NCBI GenBank assembly: GCA_009760855.2
Contig: WPIO01000008.1
Location: forward strand, 9,952,001 to 10,016,000
Source: Cristatella mucedo
Lineage: Eukaryota; Bryozoa; Phylactolaemata; Cristatellidae
Direction of reading: 5' to 3'
DNA: 64,000 nucleotides
Below the pieces are notes generated by a model, which searched no databases, had not been told where the DNA came from, and saw only the letters and a list, made by a program, of their open reading frames with translations. Of the stretch, positions 14,801 to 25,009 are shown piece after piece (the stretch's first letter is position 1; each line of letters begins with the position of its first letter). Made by a program: the position numbers and the translations under genes.

Positions 14801-16540
14801 AAAGGACGCTTGAGACGCACTTTGTAATCAGTGACAAAAAAGCTTCTTTGAGATCTAGCAGAACTTAAAGTAAAAACCCTCCGAATCAGCATTCATGAGA
14901 CGATCGCTATTCATCCGCAGCACTACTGACACTGGATTAATTTTCTATGTTACATGCCGAACTTTTTTCTCTATTTTCGAAGTTCTGATATAAGATTTCA
15001 ACTGGCCTGAAACTATTCATACGGATCTGCTTGGTAGAAGCATCCATAAAGGGACTGCGCGGAATTTCCCTTGGTCCTATGAGGATTTCCTGACGAGTCG
15101 CCTGATGACAGGCCTCGTTGAACGCGGCTGGGACAAAACTTCGTACCAAGAACATATTTATTGTGTTAGTTAGTAGACGTGAAGTTTTGTATACCGCCCT
15201 GGAATAACCATGCCTCTATCCAAGATACAGTACCCTGTAGGTGAAAGAGTAGCCAAGCATGCAATAGCAATGCAATAGCAAACATGCAATGCCAAATATG
15301 CAGTAGCAAATACTAAGCATAGCACACAGAAAAATGCTCACGGCCACTTTGAACTAAGACCTATTGGTAGTAATATGCACTGAATCATGCACTGGTATGC
15401 ACGCAAAATGCACGTGATAACGTAATTCACCAGCTTCAGGCAGTGAGTAGCCATTTAAGTATGAACGTCGTCGACGCAGGCTGCAAGGGAGATAAGTGAC
15501 TCCAATGAAGAGCTAGGCTGGCATGGGTGAATGCATAGATAAGAGAGCTGAGAGAAGTCGGCGTAAAAATAAAACCCGAGGCTCTGTATGACGATGACTG
15601 CGAGAGGCTAAGTAGAGGCCTATAGTTAAAATTAAAAAGCGTGGGGCTATTTGCCTGCGATTCCACTATCTCTGTGAAAAATAAGAAATGAATTGTGTGC
15701 AGTGAAGCACTAACCCAAAACATCTCAGACCGGAGAACCGTAGATGTGGGCGGTGCACAACATTCGTGCAGAGCACGATACAAGTCGTCATGTTCCACAC
15801 GTTAATTTAAGCAACGCGGCACGGTGCGCTCCTGGTGGACGAAAGTCTGAGTCGCTATGAACCGGACGATGCTTAAATCCCCGTCAGGAGATTAGGACGT
15901 TGGAGTCCGGCTGCCTTTGTGTGCTGCGGCCTTTGTCGGACGCTGGAGGCTGGTTCCTGCACACGGGTAATCATTGGCCGGATGATGGCCCTTACTAGCA
16001 GGAAAACTCTTCCAGACAAAGAATGGCAAACGGCAAGCAGTATTCCGGTGGTGTGGGGAACCAGTCTCAGCTTGGCTTCATGGCAAGGCTTTGTGGCTGT
16101 CGCAACAGTCATCTCGGACCATCTGACAAGATGAGGTCGCGTGTGCATAAAGGTGGAAAGTGAGGCGCTAGAGCTAAGGATCTGAGGTTCAAGAGTCAGG
16201 TTGTTATGTTATATTTGGAATAGACTAGCTGATTTTTCACTGTAGCTTACAAAAGCTAAAAAGAAATAATTTGTAGAACGCCGCAAGGATTACTAATATC
16301 AGTGCCGAGCAGGAAAGGGTCAAGAAAATTTTACCGCAGCCAGACTGTATTGGTACGACTTACTATAAATCAACTATAGCCACCAGCGGAAAATCAATTC
16401 TCATCTTGAATTTTATTTTATAAGTTAAGTCTCAGTAATTTTTAAATATCAGCAATAAGCTTAGGCAACCTTGTCGAGGGAAGAGATCGTGCTTAGTCAG
16501 ACGAAAAATCACGTTCATATAATAAATAATAGTTATGATA
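14801..16540. other. Intergenic, no supported gene
   Basis: Mostly AT-rich DNA. A short irregular repeat of GCAATAGCAAA/TGCAATGCC units occurs at 15256-15310. The minus-strand frame at 15436-15798 has low protein character. No RNA gene or mobile element is recognised. Confidence 0.3.
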
Positions 16541-16790
16541 ATTTACATTTGTATTGGTTCCTTCATGAATGTACTCTCTTTCTAGGCACTCTATATTTGC
16601 TGTACAGGAATCATGATAATATGGTTAGTGGTGCACAGAGTCAACATGCATAATATGGTTAGTGGAAATATGCACACTGTTAGCATGCATAAGCACACAA
16701 AAGATAAATTACAATGACCCTCGAAAACGCTGCGAGAAACAGGTGCGTCTTAAATGCCATCAGGTCTTTCCAATGTAATCGCCAAGCACA
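16541..16790 (-). mobile_element. L2-A LINE 3' UTR fragment
   Basis: Minus-strand L2-A 3' UTR: TCTTTCTAGGCACTCTATATTTGC, then the alternating ATATGGTTAGTGG / GTCAACATGCAT motifs and the start of the ORF2 C-terminus. It is truncated at about 16790 and followed within 60 bp by SINE-1. Confidence 0.65.
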
Positions 16791-16844
16791 ATTTAGGCTT
16801 TTATGCAGACGAAATACCGCACTGCCTATGCTTTGATGTTCCGA

Positions 16845-16990
16845 TATAGCCCAGAAGGTAGCCCATCACGACCGAGGTCGTAAGTTCGATTGCTGCAGTT
16901 GGCGATCCTTTATTGGCAACTGCAAGCGGTGGTGATAGCCCTTAAGGCTCTTCTGCTGCTATAGAAATGAGGCTTTCAAATAGGCTAACA
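16845..16990 (+). mobile_element. SINE-1 copy
   Basis: tRNA-derived SINE. A-box-like TAGCCCAGAAGGTAGCCC is followed by a B box, AAGTTCGATTGC. The body is GGCGATCCTTTATTGGCAAC, TGCAAGCGGTGGTGATAGCC and AAGGCTCTTCTGCTGCTATA. The end is GAGGCTTTCAAATAGGC. It is clearly diverged from the 40.1-kb copy. Confidence 0.7.
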
Positions 16991-17029
16991 ATCCCTCTCA
17001 GCCTCCAGCACATCAAACTCTCTCAACTC

Positions 17030-17305
17030 CCTTGCTGTATACATTGCTGGATTTCGCATTTGAATGACAGCAAACTTTCTGAAGTTTAATGACTTTAAAA
17101 CCAGCATACAAACCATGGACAAAGCTAGTGTGACTCAAAAATTTGAAAGTTTTGCGCTCAAAATCGGCTGTGTAAGCAAATTGTCGGTAACATCGGTACG
17201 AAATCTCGGTGCCTCGTTTCAAAGTGATGCATCTATATCCAACCCTATCAGTTTCTCAGTCAAGTCTGCCTACTTTCACCTGCGTATCATTGCAACAATT
17301 TGAAC
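17030..17305 (+). mobile_element. L2-A LINE internal fragment
   Basis: Plus-strand remnant encoding MTANFLKFNDFKTSIQT, VRNLGASFQSDASISNPISF and VKSAYFHLRIIATI. This is the thumb region following the catalytic YADD in L2-A. Both ends are truncated. The YADD itself is not included. Confidence 0.7.
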
Positions 17306-17667
17306 CTCAGAAAGCGCCGTCACAAAGAGTTTTACCTGCGGATGGTTGCTACATGACGACGCTTGCTGAGGATTTTAATTATTGTACGTATAATAGTTTA
17401 CAGAGCAACGCTTCAAAAGCAAAGTTATTAATGTTTCGCAATTCGACGACGATTCAGTTTCCTTTCGATAATAATGATAGAGAAGAGATCCGCGTACGAC
17501 CAAGTGTGCACACTTTGTATTAGTAGTCATACACCATGCAAACACCAGAGAATATTTGATCTAGAGCGTGAAATTTGTTTTGATTAGACCCACGTGTGTG
17601 AGTTCGGCAGAAATCAGAATCAGCCAATCTGATGAATTCATATAGGAATTCAGCTGAGATAGCATGA
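17306..17667. other. Short spacer before the L2-B copy
   Basis: AT-rich, no recognised feature. The 5' end of the L2-B element must lie here or at 17668, where its frame becomes open. Confidence 0.4.
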
Positions 17668-19978
17668 CAATCAGCTGAGTATAATGAATTAGTTTCTAGA
17701 ATATCTCTTGATCTGCATTCAGACTCGACCGGCAGCCTCGATACCCTCACTGATGCGATGAACATGACACTCAGGAGTGCTCTTGACAAGCATGCTCCCG
17801 TTCGCTCTATCCGTGTTCAAAGTCGTCGAGATTGCTTTCAATTTACAAAAAAACTCCTTAAGATGCGCCGTGTTAAGCGCAAGCTGGAACGTCGTTTCAA
17901 GAAATCGGGGTCTGAGGCAGACTTAGTCAATTTTAAAGACTTCCTTCGTGTTTACGCACGAAAGCTTAAGAAAGCCAGGGCTTCTTTTTTCATTAGAAAA
18001 CTGAATTCCTGCCAGTCGGACACTAAACAGATTTATAAGACAGTAAACCATTTACTGGCCAATGCTGTGAGGTCTGACTCCCCAGATATTAAGGGCTCAG
18101 CCGAAAAGTTTTCAGCTTTTTTTACTGAAAAAATTGAGCACATTTGTGCCTCCATTAAGCCCCCTCCGACCAAAGCAATCACCGTTCCTCAACCTGTGAC
18201 CTTCCTTAAAAGGTTCTCCGATGTTTCTGCCTGTGATGTGGCTGCCTTAATAAGGTCTAGCAAAAAGAGCTCGTCTCCTGAAGACCCTATACCTTCATCT
18301 CTGTGGTCTTCACTTGCAGACCAACTTAGCCCTGCCATAACCAAGATTTTTAATGCTTCTTTGGGAAAAGGGATCGTCCCCAAGTCCTTCAAATCGGCAA
18401 TCGTTAGACCTATTCTTAAAAAGCCTGGATTAGACACAGAGGTCCTAGCAAACTATCGTCCAGTTTCCCTTCTTCCATTCTTATCAAAGATTCTTGAAAA
18501 AATTGTTGCTAAGCAGCTAGTTGAACATATTGAAAATAATGGAATGTCAGAAACATTTCAATCAGGTTTCAAGAGGCAGCACTCTACCGAAACTGCTCTC
18601 CTCCGTGTTAACAATGACATTCTACGTGGCAACGACGACGGGAATGTCACTGCCCTAGCTCTGCTAGATCTGTCTGCTGCCTTCGACACCATTGATCACG
18701 AAGTTCTGCTTGAACGATTGAGAACAACGATCGGTCTGGCAGACGAAGCACTGGCGTGGTTTAAATCATACTTGTCTGATCGTGTTCAATCCGTGTCGTG
18801 TGGGGGTCAGGTCTCAGACATGAGAAGGGTCACCTGTGGAGTCCCTCAAGGGTCTGTACTTGGTCCCTTGCTGTTCTCCATTTATACGCAACCTCTGGGA
18901 AAAGTGATTAAGGCCCATGGAATAGGATATCGCTTCTATGCTGACGATACTCAGTTGTATTTGTCATTTAAACCGTCGGAATCTGCTGCAGCAACTGAGA
19001 AACTGAATGCTTGCCTTGCCGATATTCGATCCTGGATGTCGGAAAACTTCCTGAAATTAAATGACGATAATACCGAACTGCTTCTCATAGGACACACTAA
19101 GCGTGTGGCTGGATTAGAAGGCTTTGCTGTTCTAATAGGTGATGCTATTGTGCGACCGTCACCACGTGCTCGTAATCTAGGTGTCGTGTTCGACAGCTGC
19201 CTCAATTTCAAAAGCTTCATTCAGAAGACTGCCTCTACAGCTAGCCATCACATCCGATCCCTATCCAAGATTAGAAGCTGTCTCCCACAGTGGCTTGTAA
19301 AAAATTTAACTAGCTCCTTAGTTCTGTCTCGGCTTGATTATTGTAATTCCTTTTTGGCTGGGCTACCAAAGAAAGCTATTATGCCACTACAGCGGACTAT
19401 GAATATGGCTGCAAGGCTGGTCTTCAAGTCCCAGCGGTTTGAGCACGTGTCACCTTTGCTGAAAGAGCTAGGATGGTTGCCGGTTGAGCAAAGGATACAG
19501 AGCAAAGTTCTTATGCTGACCCACAAGGCCCGCCACGGCTTGGCTCCTTCGTACCTAGCTGAACTGCTGCATCAGTTTCAGCCTGTTCGTGCCCTCAGGT
19601 CCTGTGTGGACAATAAATTAGCTGTCCCATTCCTCCGCTTAAAGACAGTTGGCGACAGAAGCTTTAGCTCTGCAGGTCCTAGACTGTGGAACTCGCTTCC
19701 ACAATTCTTACGCAACGACATCTACTCTCCAACTGCCGACTATGGCACATCTTTTTCAGCGGTCCTGAACTGCTACTTCTATGCTAATCACTACCTCAAC
19801 TGCTCTCCTAACTCTGCTATGCTTCCCACTTTCTCTTTGTTGCGTGAGACGAAGTCTGTTGGCTACCGAATGCGTACCGAAAGCCGCTTAGGCTGTGAGT
19901 GCGCTATACAAAACTCTCCTGCCCACATGGTCTTTATGACTTTGTGGAGTTACTGACGGAGATACATTACATTACATT
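17668..19978 (+). mobile_element. L2-B LINE, nearly intact 3' half
   Basis: Best-preserved element of the window, used here to define L2-B. It holds one uninterrupted ORF2 frame and ends at GGAGATACATT plus ACATT repeats. The 5' part, including the apurinic endonuclease, is missing, as expected from target-primed reverse transcription that stopped early. Parts of the same family recur at 888, 3004, 7365, 24052, 30125, 31480, 31821 and 53395. Confidence 0.9.
17758..19956 (+). CDS. LINE ORF2 reverse transcriptase fragment (L2/CR1-like)
   Basis: A 732-codon frame of a non-LTR retrotransposon polymerase that copies element RNA at a nicked chromosomal site. Blocks in order: NYRPVSLLPFLSKILEKIV (about 231-250), QSGFKRQHSTETALL, the first catalytic Asp in LLDLSAAFDTIDH (about 302-314), CGVPQGSVLGPLLFS, the FYADD active site (393-397) and the thumb motif SRLDYCNSFLAGLPKKAI. 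A Cys-rich-free C-terminal domain ends in TLWSY. Both catalytic motifs are intact and no stop or frameshift interrupts them, so the copy is young. The frame is open upstream of this ATG to 17668, so 17758 is not the native start; the full protein would begin with an endonuclease that is absent here. Confidence 0.85.
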   Translation: MNMTLRSALDKHAPVRSIRVQSRRDCFQFTKKLLKMRRVKRKLERRFKKSGSEADLVNFKDFLRVYARKLKKARASFFIRKLNSCQSDTKQIYKTVNHLLANAVRSDSPDIKGSAEKFSAFFTEKIEHICASIKPPPTKAITVPQPVTFLKRFSDVSACDVAALIRSSKKSSSPEDPIPSSLWSSLADQLSPAITKIFNASLGKGIVPKSFKSAIVRPILKKPGLDTEVLANYRPVSLLPFLSKILEKIVAKQLVEHIENNGMSETFQSGFKRQHSTETALLRVNNDILRGNDDGNVTALALLDLSAAFDTIDHEVLLERLRTTIGLADEALAWFKSYLSDRVQSVSCGGQVSDMRRVTCGVPQGSVLGPLLFSIYTQPLGKVIKAHGIGYRFYADDTQLYLSFKPSESAAATEKLNACLADIRSWMSENFLKLNDDNTELLLIGHTKRVAGLEGFAVLIGDAIVRPSPRARNLGVVFDSCLNFKSFIQKTASTASHHIRSLSKIRSCLPQWLVKNLTSSLVLSRLDYCNSFLAGLPKKAIMPLQRTMNMAARLVFKSQRFEHVSPLLKELGWLPVEQRIQSKVLMLTHKARHGLAPSYLAELLHQFQPVRALRSCVDNKLAVPFLRLKTVGDRSFSSAGPRLWNSLPQFLRNDIYSPTADYGTSFSAVLNCYFYANHYLNCSPNSAMLPTFSLLRETKSVGYRMRTESRLGCECAIQNSPAHMVFMTLWSY

Positions 19979-22900
19979 AGATCTCATTATGAGGAAGAAA
20001 CGTGGAATCTATAGGAGATAGAGAAAACTTGTTAAGTAAAGCAAATCTCGAAACTCGATGGCGACGGATGCCTGCCACTATTGACAGATTGTCGCTAGAG
20101 GGACTTATTTAAAGAGCTTCCGTAGACTACTTTTTTCCAATTGCACGCGGCTTGTAGTTGAGCGAAGATCGAGCGAAAATCGCTATCAAAATAGAAAATC
20201 ACCCCGGCAGTTTCATTTGATCTCTGGGTACACAAGAAGGGAAAGTCTGTTGGGGATTGCTTCGGCTGTAGTCGGTAAACGTTTTCGATTTCAGCAAGGT
20301 CTTAGTCACTGCAAGTAACTCAGGCAGACGTTTCCGCCAATTATGTCACGTATCACTAGGTGGTGAGTTCATGTTGGGAGGCCGTTCACGGGCTGCACAT
20401 TGTATAAGTGGTGGCTGGTGGAATAGCGGGTGATGATGTCGATTAAGTTAGAGTGAGTGACTAACTGCACAGCACTCGAGGGAAAGCAACACTCACTGAG
20501 CGTCACAGCTGAATGCACAGCGAACGCCTCTTTCTGTCTGCCATCGGTCGTGTGAGCCAGCCCTGAGTTTCGCCTTGAGCAGAGAAAGGTCGCAAGGCCG
20601 AAGCTGTTGCAGATAGGAAACCCAGACACGCAGGAACGCGGCTCGAGGTTAGTTACGCAAAACAGGGAAGCGTCCATAAGGCCTGTCTGACCTTTCTAAA
20701 TAGCATTCAGAGTTATACATTATTAGGGCCTCATCCTTTCGTTTCCGGTCTGCTGCAGCTGGCTTACTGCCATGTCTAGTGATAGCGTCACCGGTCCGAC
20801 TGCACCTCTGTCGCCTGTTGACGTGAGAACACTAGAAAGAGAAGAGCCAGCGGAGAAGTCTCTTGCCGAAGCTCCACATTGAAGCCACTGGCCAGATCAG
20901 GAGTCCCAGGCAGCTAGGCGAGCTGAAGGTCAATGGCCGCCACCTTCTCTCCATTATTACAGCGGCACGGTAAATATTAATGGGTTTCAGAAATGAGGCT
21001 AGCTCCTCGGGAACAGTAAGGCACCAATGTGAAAACGTTTGCAAAGCACAACGCAATGCGCTCTATTGCTTCTTCGTTTTCTACCACGCTGTCTGCTTGT
21101 CTACGCAACCAGAGGTATTTCTATCCGATGAAAAAAAACGTTGAAGCCTTTAATAGCTTGGCTGTTCTTCGCACATATCTCATGGACCCTTTAAGCAACT
21201 TAAATAAATATGTGACTGAATAACTGGGATTAGAGTAGATCTATGCAGTTCTAAAGGATTTCGCAGCGCTGGAAAGAATAGAGAATACATCACGCCAGCG
21301 ACAAGAGGTAATTTCCCCACTGCCCAAAGTAAAGGCGGGATGCATGCATCAACGCGATTTCTTTTCGTATCGTCTGAGCCTCCAGTTCAATTGCTCCACT
21401 GCTATCACAGCCATTTCTGGGACGCTAAACTCTGATACCTAAACACACTGATCACTGGGCTTATAGACCAGCGGCCATAACTATCAAGACTTAAGCGTGT
21501 CCGCAAGGCGCATCGTGCTTACAATGGCGGCCGACGTGCGGTGCACCAATAGGCAAATCTGAAGGAGTTTGCATAGAGAACAGAGAACGCGTGCCGTAGC
21601 TACTCTGCCTTTCGGATGCGACGTGATACGACCTGGCAGTATTATACTCATCACTGTTGGCGATATTCGTGGTCAAGCCGAAGTATAATTTGCCGCACTG
21701 CATAGGAGCCAATGGCAAGTAATTAGCAAGCAATTACATCCAGCATATTATATCGTATCAGCAATTGCATTAGGATCTAATTACAGTACCAAATTCTTAC
21801 AGAAATTGGTGTCTAAATGTGTGATGCGTAAGTCCCCTGGAAATATCTCTCGAGGTCATCAAATTTTTTCGGCTTAGAGTGCGAAATTATCTTTGGTTAG
21901 TTGACTTAATACCGACGGATTACTGACTTTTCTGCTTGTTAACTACTTTTTACGCTAGTTGTCGGTTTCTCATCTCTTAATGAATGAAGTAGCTCGTACT
22001 TTTTTGTAGCAGACCAGACATCTTGGTAGGTACCTGCCGTAAAGCAAAAACACATAGCAAAGTCTAGGTTATGTTTTTAAGAAATAAAACTAGTATTGGC
22101 ATTTAGACTGTCATTTCTCTGGCACTCGCACACCTGGGAAATACATTTTTCAGAAAAAAAACATGTTTTACTGTTTATGAGTTTTGCAATGAGGCTTCTT
22201 GATGAAATTTTATTGCGTAGACCGACTTCTCATCGAGGTTTCTACTGCTGCTTGGGTGGCAGCGCACCGGCCGCTACTGCCGATGGTCCTCGCATGCATT
22301 TGCTATTCGTACTTGCCGAAAGGCAAAGCTCTGACCGGGGAGTGCTCGATTGACCGGCGGCGGCGGCAGTGCTTCCAGAACCGCCGCGGTCAGTACGGCG
22401 CGAACCCGAACGACAGGGGCTTGCCGCACCGTCGGACCAAGGTAACTGCTCCTCGTAGCGCGCTGCCTGACCTCCGTGACCCCAAGTAAGTACAGACGCC
22501 GTCTGTGCGGCGGCCGTTAATTTCGTTCAATGCGGATGGACGGCGGAGTCGCGAGAAGATCTTTCGAGGCAGAGCCTTTCCCTGCCGTTCCATCATCTGC
22601 TCGCGCACCGACCGCTCGCTCCCCAAGCGCGAACCCCTTTCCGCTCGTCGGCGGGCGGGTGAAATTTTTTTCTTCCTACTGTAGACACCCCTAGGAAAAG
22701 GCTCCGCCTGTAAATTAGCATTTTAGTGCAATCCAGCTCGGTCGTTTCGCGGTGACAAAATGGAGCTGGAGAGAGTCCACCGTGGCCGGAGTAGAACAGC
22801 GAGCTTTTGGCCAACTCGTTGCATAATTTGAAACTTGCATACCACGACCATCTGGCTGCCGAGGCTTGCGTGCACGTTCGTCGTCTCAAATTGACCGGTA

Positions 22901-23990
22901 GCGTGCTTGCAGTGGCGCAAGGCAGCTGCACTAGCAAGCGCTCCGCGAGCGGTTACTTTGTAATCCCTTCTCGAGGCGAATGCTGCGATCCATCTGTCGC
23001 TATATAGAAGAGGCTGTTGAATCCGTTAGAATTAGATAGCCCTCAGTCCCGCCAGTGCTATCCATAAAATTCCGTTGCTGCATCGTGCACTTTCTTTCGG
23101 AAAGTAAGCAACTCTGTCGATATTACAGGAATTTTGTGCCTTCCGCAGGTTGACGGCCTGGTTGGCTCCTCGCGCTTTGTCAAAGTGATTTTCTGTGGGA
23201 CTTGTGCCACCGGAGAGTCACCTTACTGCTATTAAATAGAAAACCTCTCCATCTTTTCCTGAGTATTGCAAATACCAGCCGTTCACTACTTAACACCGTT
23301 TTCGCTAAAACGTGATCTCAAAAATTTAAAAATTAAATAAGATCAGACGGATTTTTGAAAAAGCATAATAAATTGAACCAATGCCTAACCAAGGTGGCTT
23401 CTAAATGTTGTAAGTGCCTGCAGACGCGACCAATTCTAGTCACAGTCTTGTGAGTCACTGCCACTTAGGACTGCCAATTATGCCTTCTTATACGAGCACG
23501 CTTGAACTCGAATGTTAATAATGTCTTCGGCATTGACAAAAATTCTCCTTTATGCTCTTTGCACGGGTTCTAATCCCGAGCCCCAGGTGCAGCACCCGGT
23601 AGATAGAAAGACGTCTTCTCTTCCCGTTAATTTGCATTCACGACGATTAACCGGTCACTGTTGAGATGGCACGCGCGCATGCAATTAAGCATACCGTGCA
23701 CAAGTGCCAAATGGCAGCAGACGGAATACACAATACATAACAATATACCGCCTATTTCAGATATTGTGTCACTCTGGAGAAATGCTACTCATTTATTGCA
23801 TGCAACTGTGAGCGTATCAACTTCAAAGTTCCGTCACTAACCTTAAGGCTCTTTCATTCACTCGCCCAACATACTTATTTTAAATACGATTCTTCTCTGG
23901 TTTCATATCTTATCACCCGCTCATATGAATCAAGTCCTTCAGCTGTGCGCAAAATTACCCTCAAATTCTTTGTAGACTCCCCTAGGCTCT
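19979..23990. other. Intergenic, 4 kb with little signal
   Basis: No gene can be supported apart from the exon-like frame at 22199-22487, listed separately. A partial SINE-1 end (TCGCTATATAGAAGAGGCTG) lies at 22999-23030. A stretch around 23545-23600 (GGGTTCTAATCCCGAGCCCC) resembles a tRNA T-arm, but no cloverleaf could be drawn. Confidence 0.3.
22199..22487 (+). other. Exon-like frame of unknown gene
   Basis: Plus-strand frame whose last part has protein character: GECSIDRRRRQCFQNRRGQY, then ANPNDRGLPHRRTK, ending at a possible donor AAG|GTAACT (22440). The local DNA is CpG-rich, unlike its surroundings. The basic, Cys-containing stretch loosely recalls a nuclear-receptor second zinc finger but lacks the second cysteine pair. 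The RRGQY...NDRGLP part is also faintly FGF-like. Neither assignment is good enough to name. No upstream exon was found. Confidence 0.2.
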
Positions 23991-23992
23991 CC

Positions 23993-23998
<6 letters not shown>

Positions 23999-24051
<53 letters not shown>
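23999..24051. repeat. (CT)n microsatellite
   Basis: About 53 bp of CT repeat, directly abutting the L2-B fragment at 24052. Confidence 0.95.
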
Positions 24052-24054
<3 letters not shown>

Positions 24055-24137
24055 CCTGAGCTGCTACTTCTATGCTACTCACTACCTCAACTGCTGTCCT
24101 AACTCTGCTATGCTTACCACTTTCTCTTTGTTGCTAA
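24052..24137 (+). mobile_element. L2-B fragment fused to L2-A
   Basis: 86 bp encode VLSCYFYATHYLNCCPNSAM and LTTFSLL, the C-terminal block of L2-B (compare 19768-19850). The sequence then switches without a spacer to L2-A. The L2-B 3' end is absent. Confidence 0.7.
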
Positions 24138-24890
24138 AATTCGGGCTTGTTTAGATAAGGATACCACGTCTAAGTTGGTCCATGCATTCGTGACATCTCG
24201 TCTCGACTTCTGCAACTCACTGCTTACTGGCCTACCAGCATGTGCGATCAGGCGATTGCAGCTGGTGCAAAACTCTGCAGCTAGGCTTGTCTGTCGTGAG
24301 CATCGCAGTTGCCACATTACTCCACTTCTCGCCGACCTGCACTGGCTACCAGTCAAGCAACGGGTTGACTTCAAGGTTTTTTTGCTCACTTTTAGGTCCC
24401 TTCATTCTATGGCTCCAGCCTATCTCTCATATATACTCCCCCATCAGGCCAAGCATCGTACTACCCGCTTTTCGGAATCCAACCGTCTAGAAATACCTCG
24501 TACAAACCTTAAATCCTTTGGAGACCGTGCATTTAGTTCGTATGCTCCCAAAGCCTGGAACTCCCTCCCGACCCGCGTCAGAACATCCCCTGACCTGACC
24601 ACATTTAAAAGAAACTTAAAAACACACCTATTTAGGACAGCATTTAGTGGGTCCATGTAATTCATCCTTAATGTGCTTATGCGTGCTGACACTGTGCATG
24701 CTGCCACTAACCATAGTTGCATGCTGACCGTGTGCTTGTCACCCTTAACCATGTTATTCTTGTTTCTATTGAGCATTCTACCACTAACCATTCAATCTGT
24801 CTTCCTTTGCAGCAAAGTTAAAGTGCCTAGAAACAGATTGAGTTATCTTAGGGCACCCTATCAAATGCATTATTATTCTAATGAAAGCTA
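24138..24890 (+). mobile_element. L2-A LINE, 5'-truncated, well preserved
   Basis: Plus-strand L2-A with a 161-codon open frame (24175-24660). It encodes SRLDFCNSLLTGLPACAIRR, VQNSAARLVCREHRSCHITP, LHWLPVKQRVDFK and TTFKRNLKTHLFRTAF, followed by the 3' UTR and an ATTATT tail. It serves as the readable reference for L2-A here. The catalytic core is missing (5' truncation), so it is not autonomous. Confidence 0.85.
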
Positions 24891-25009
24891 TACAGGCAAT
24901 CGCCTTCCTGTTCGTAGGCTCTCTGGAGGGTTACTCTGGTATCATTTTTCGCTGCCATTGGCTGGCACAGTTAATAATTATAATGATAGGAATAGTAATA
25001 CAAATGTAT

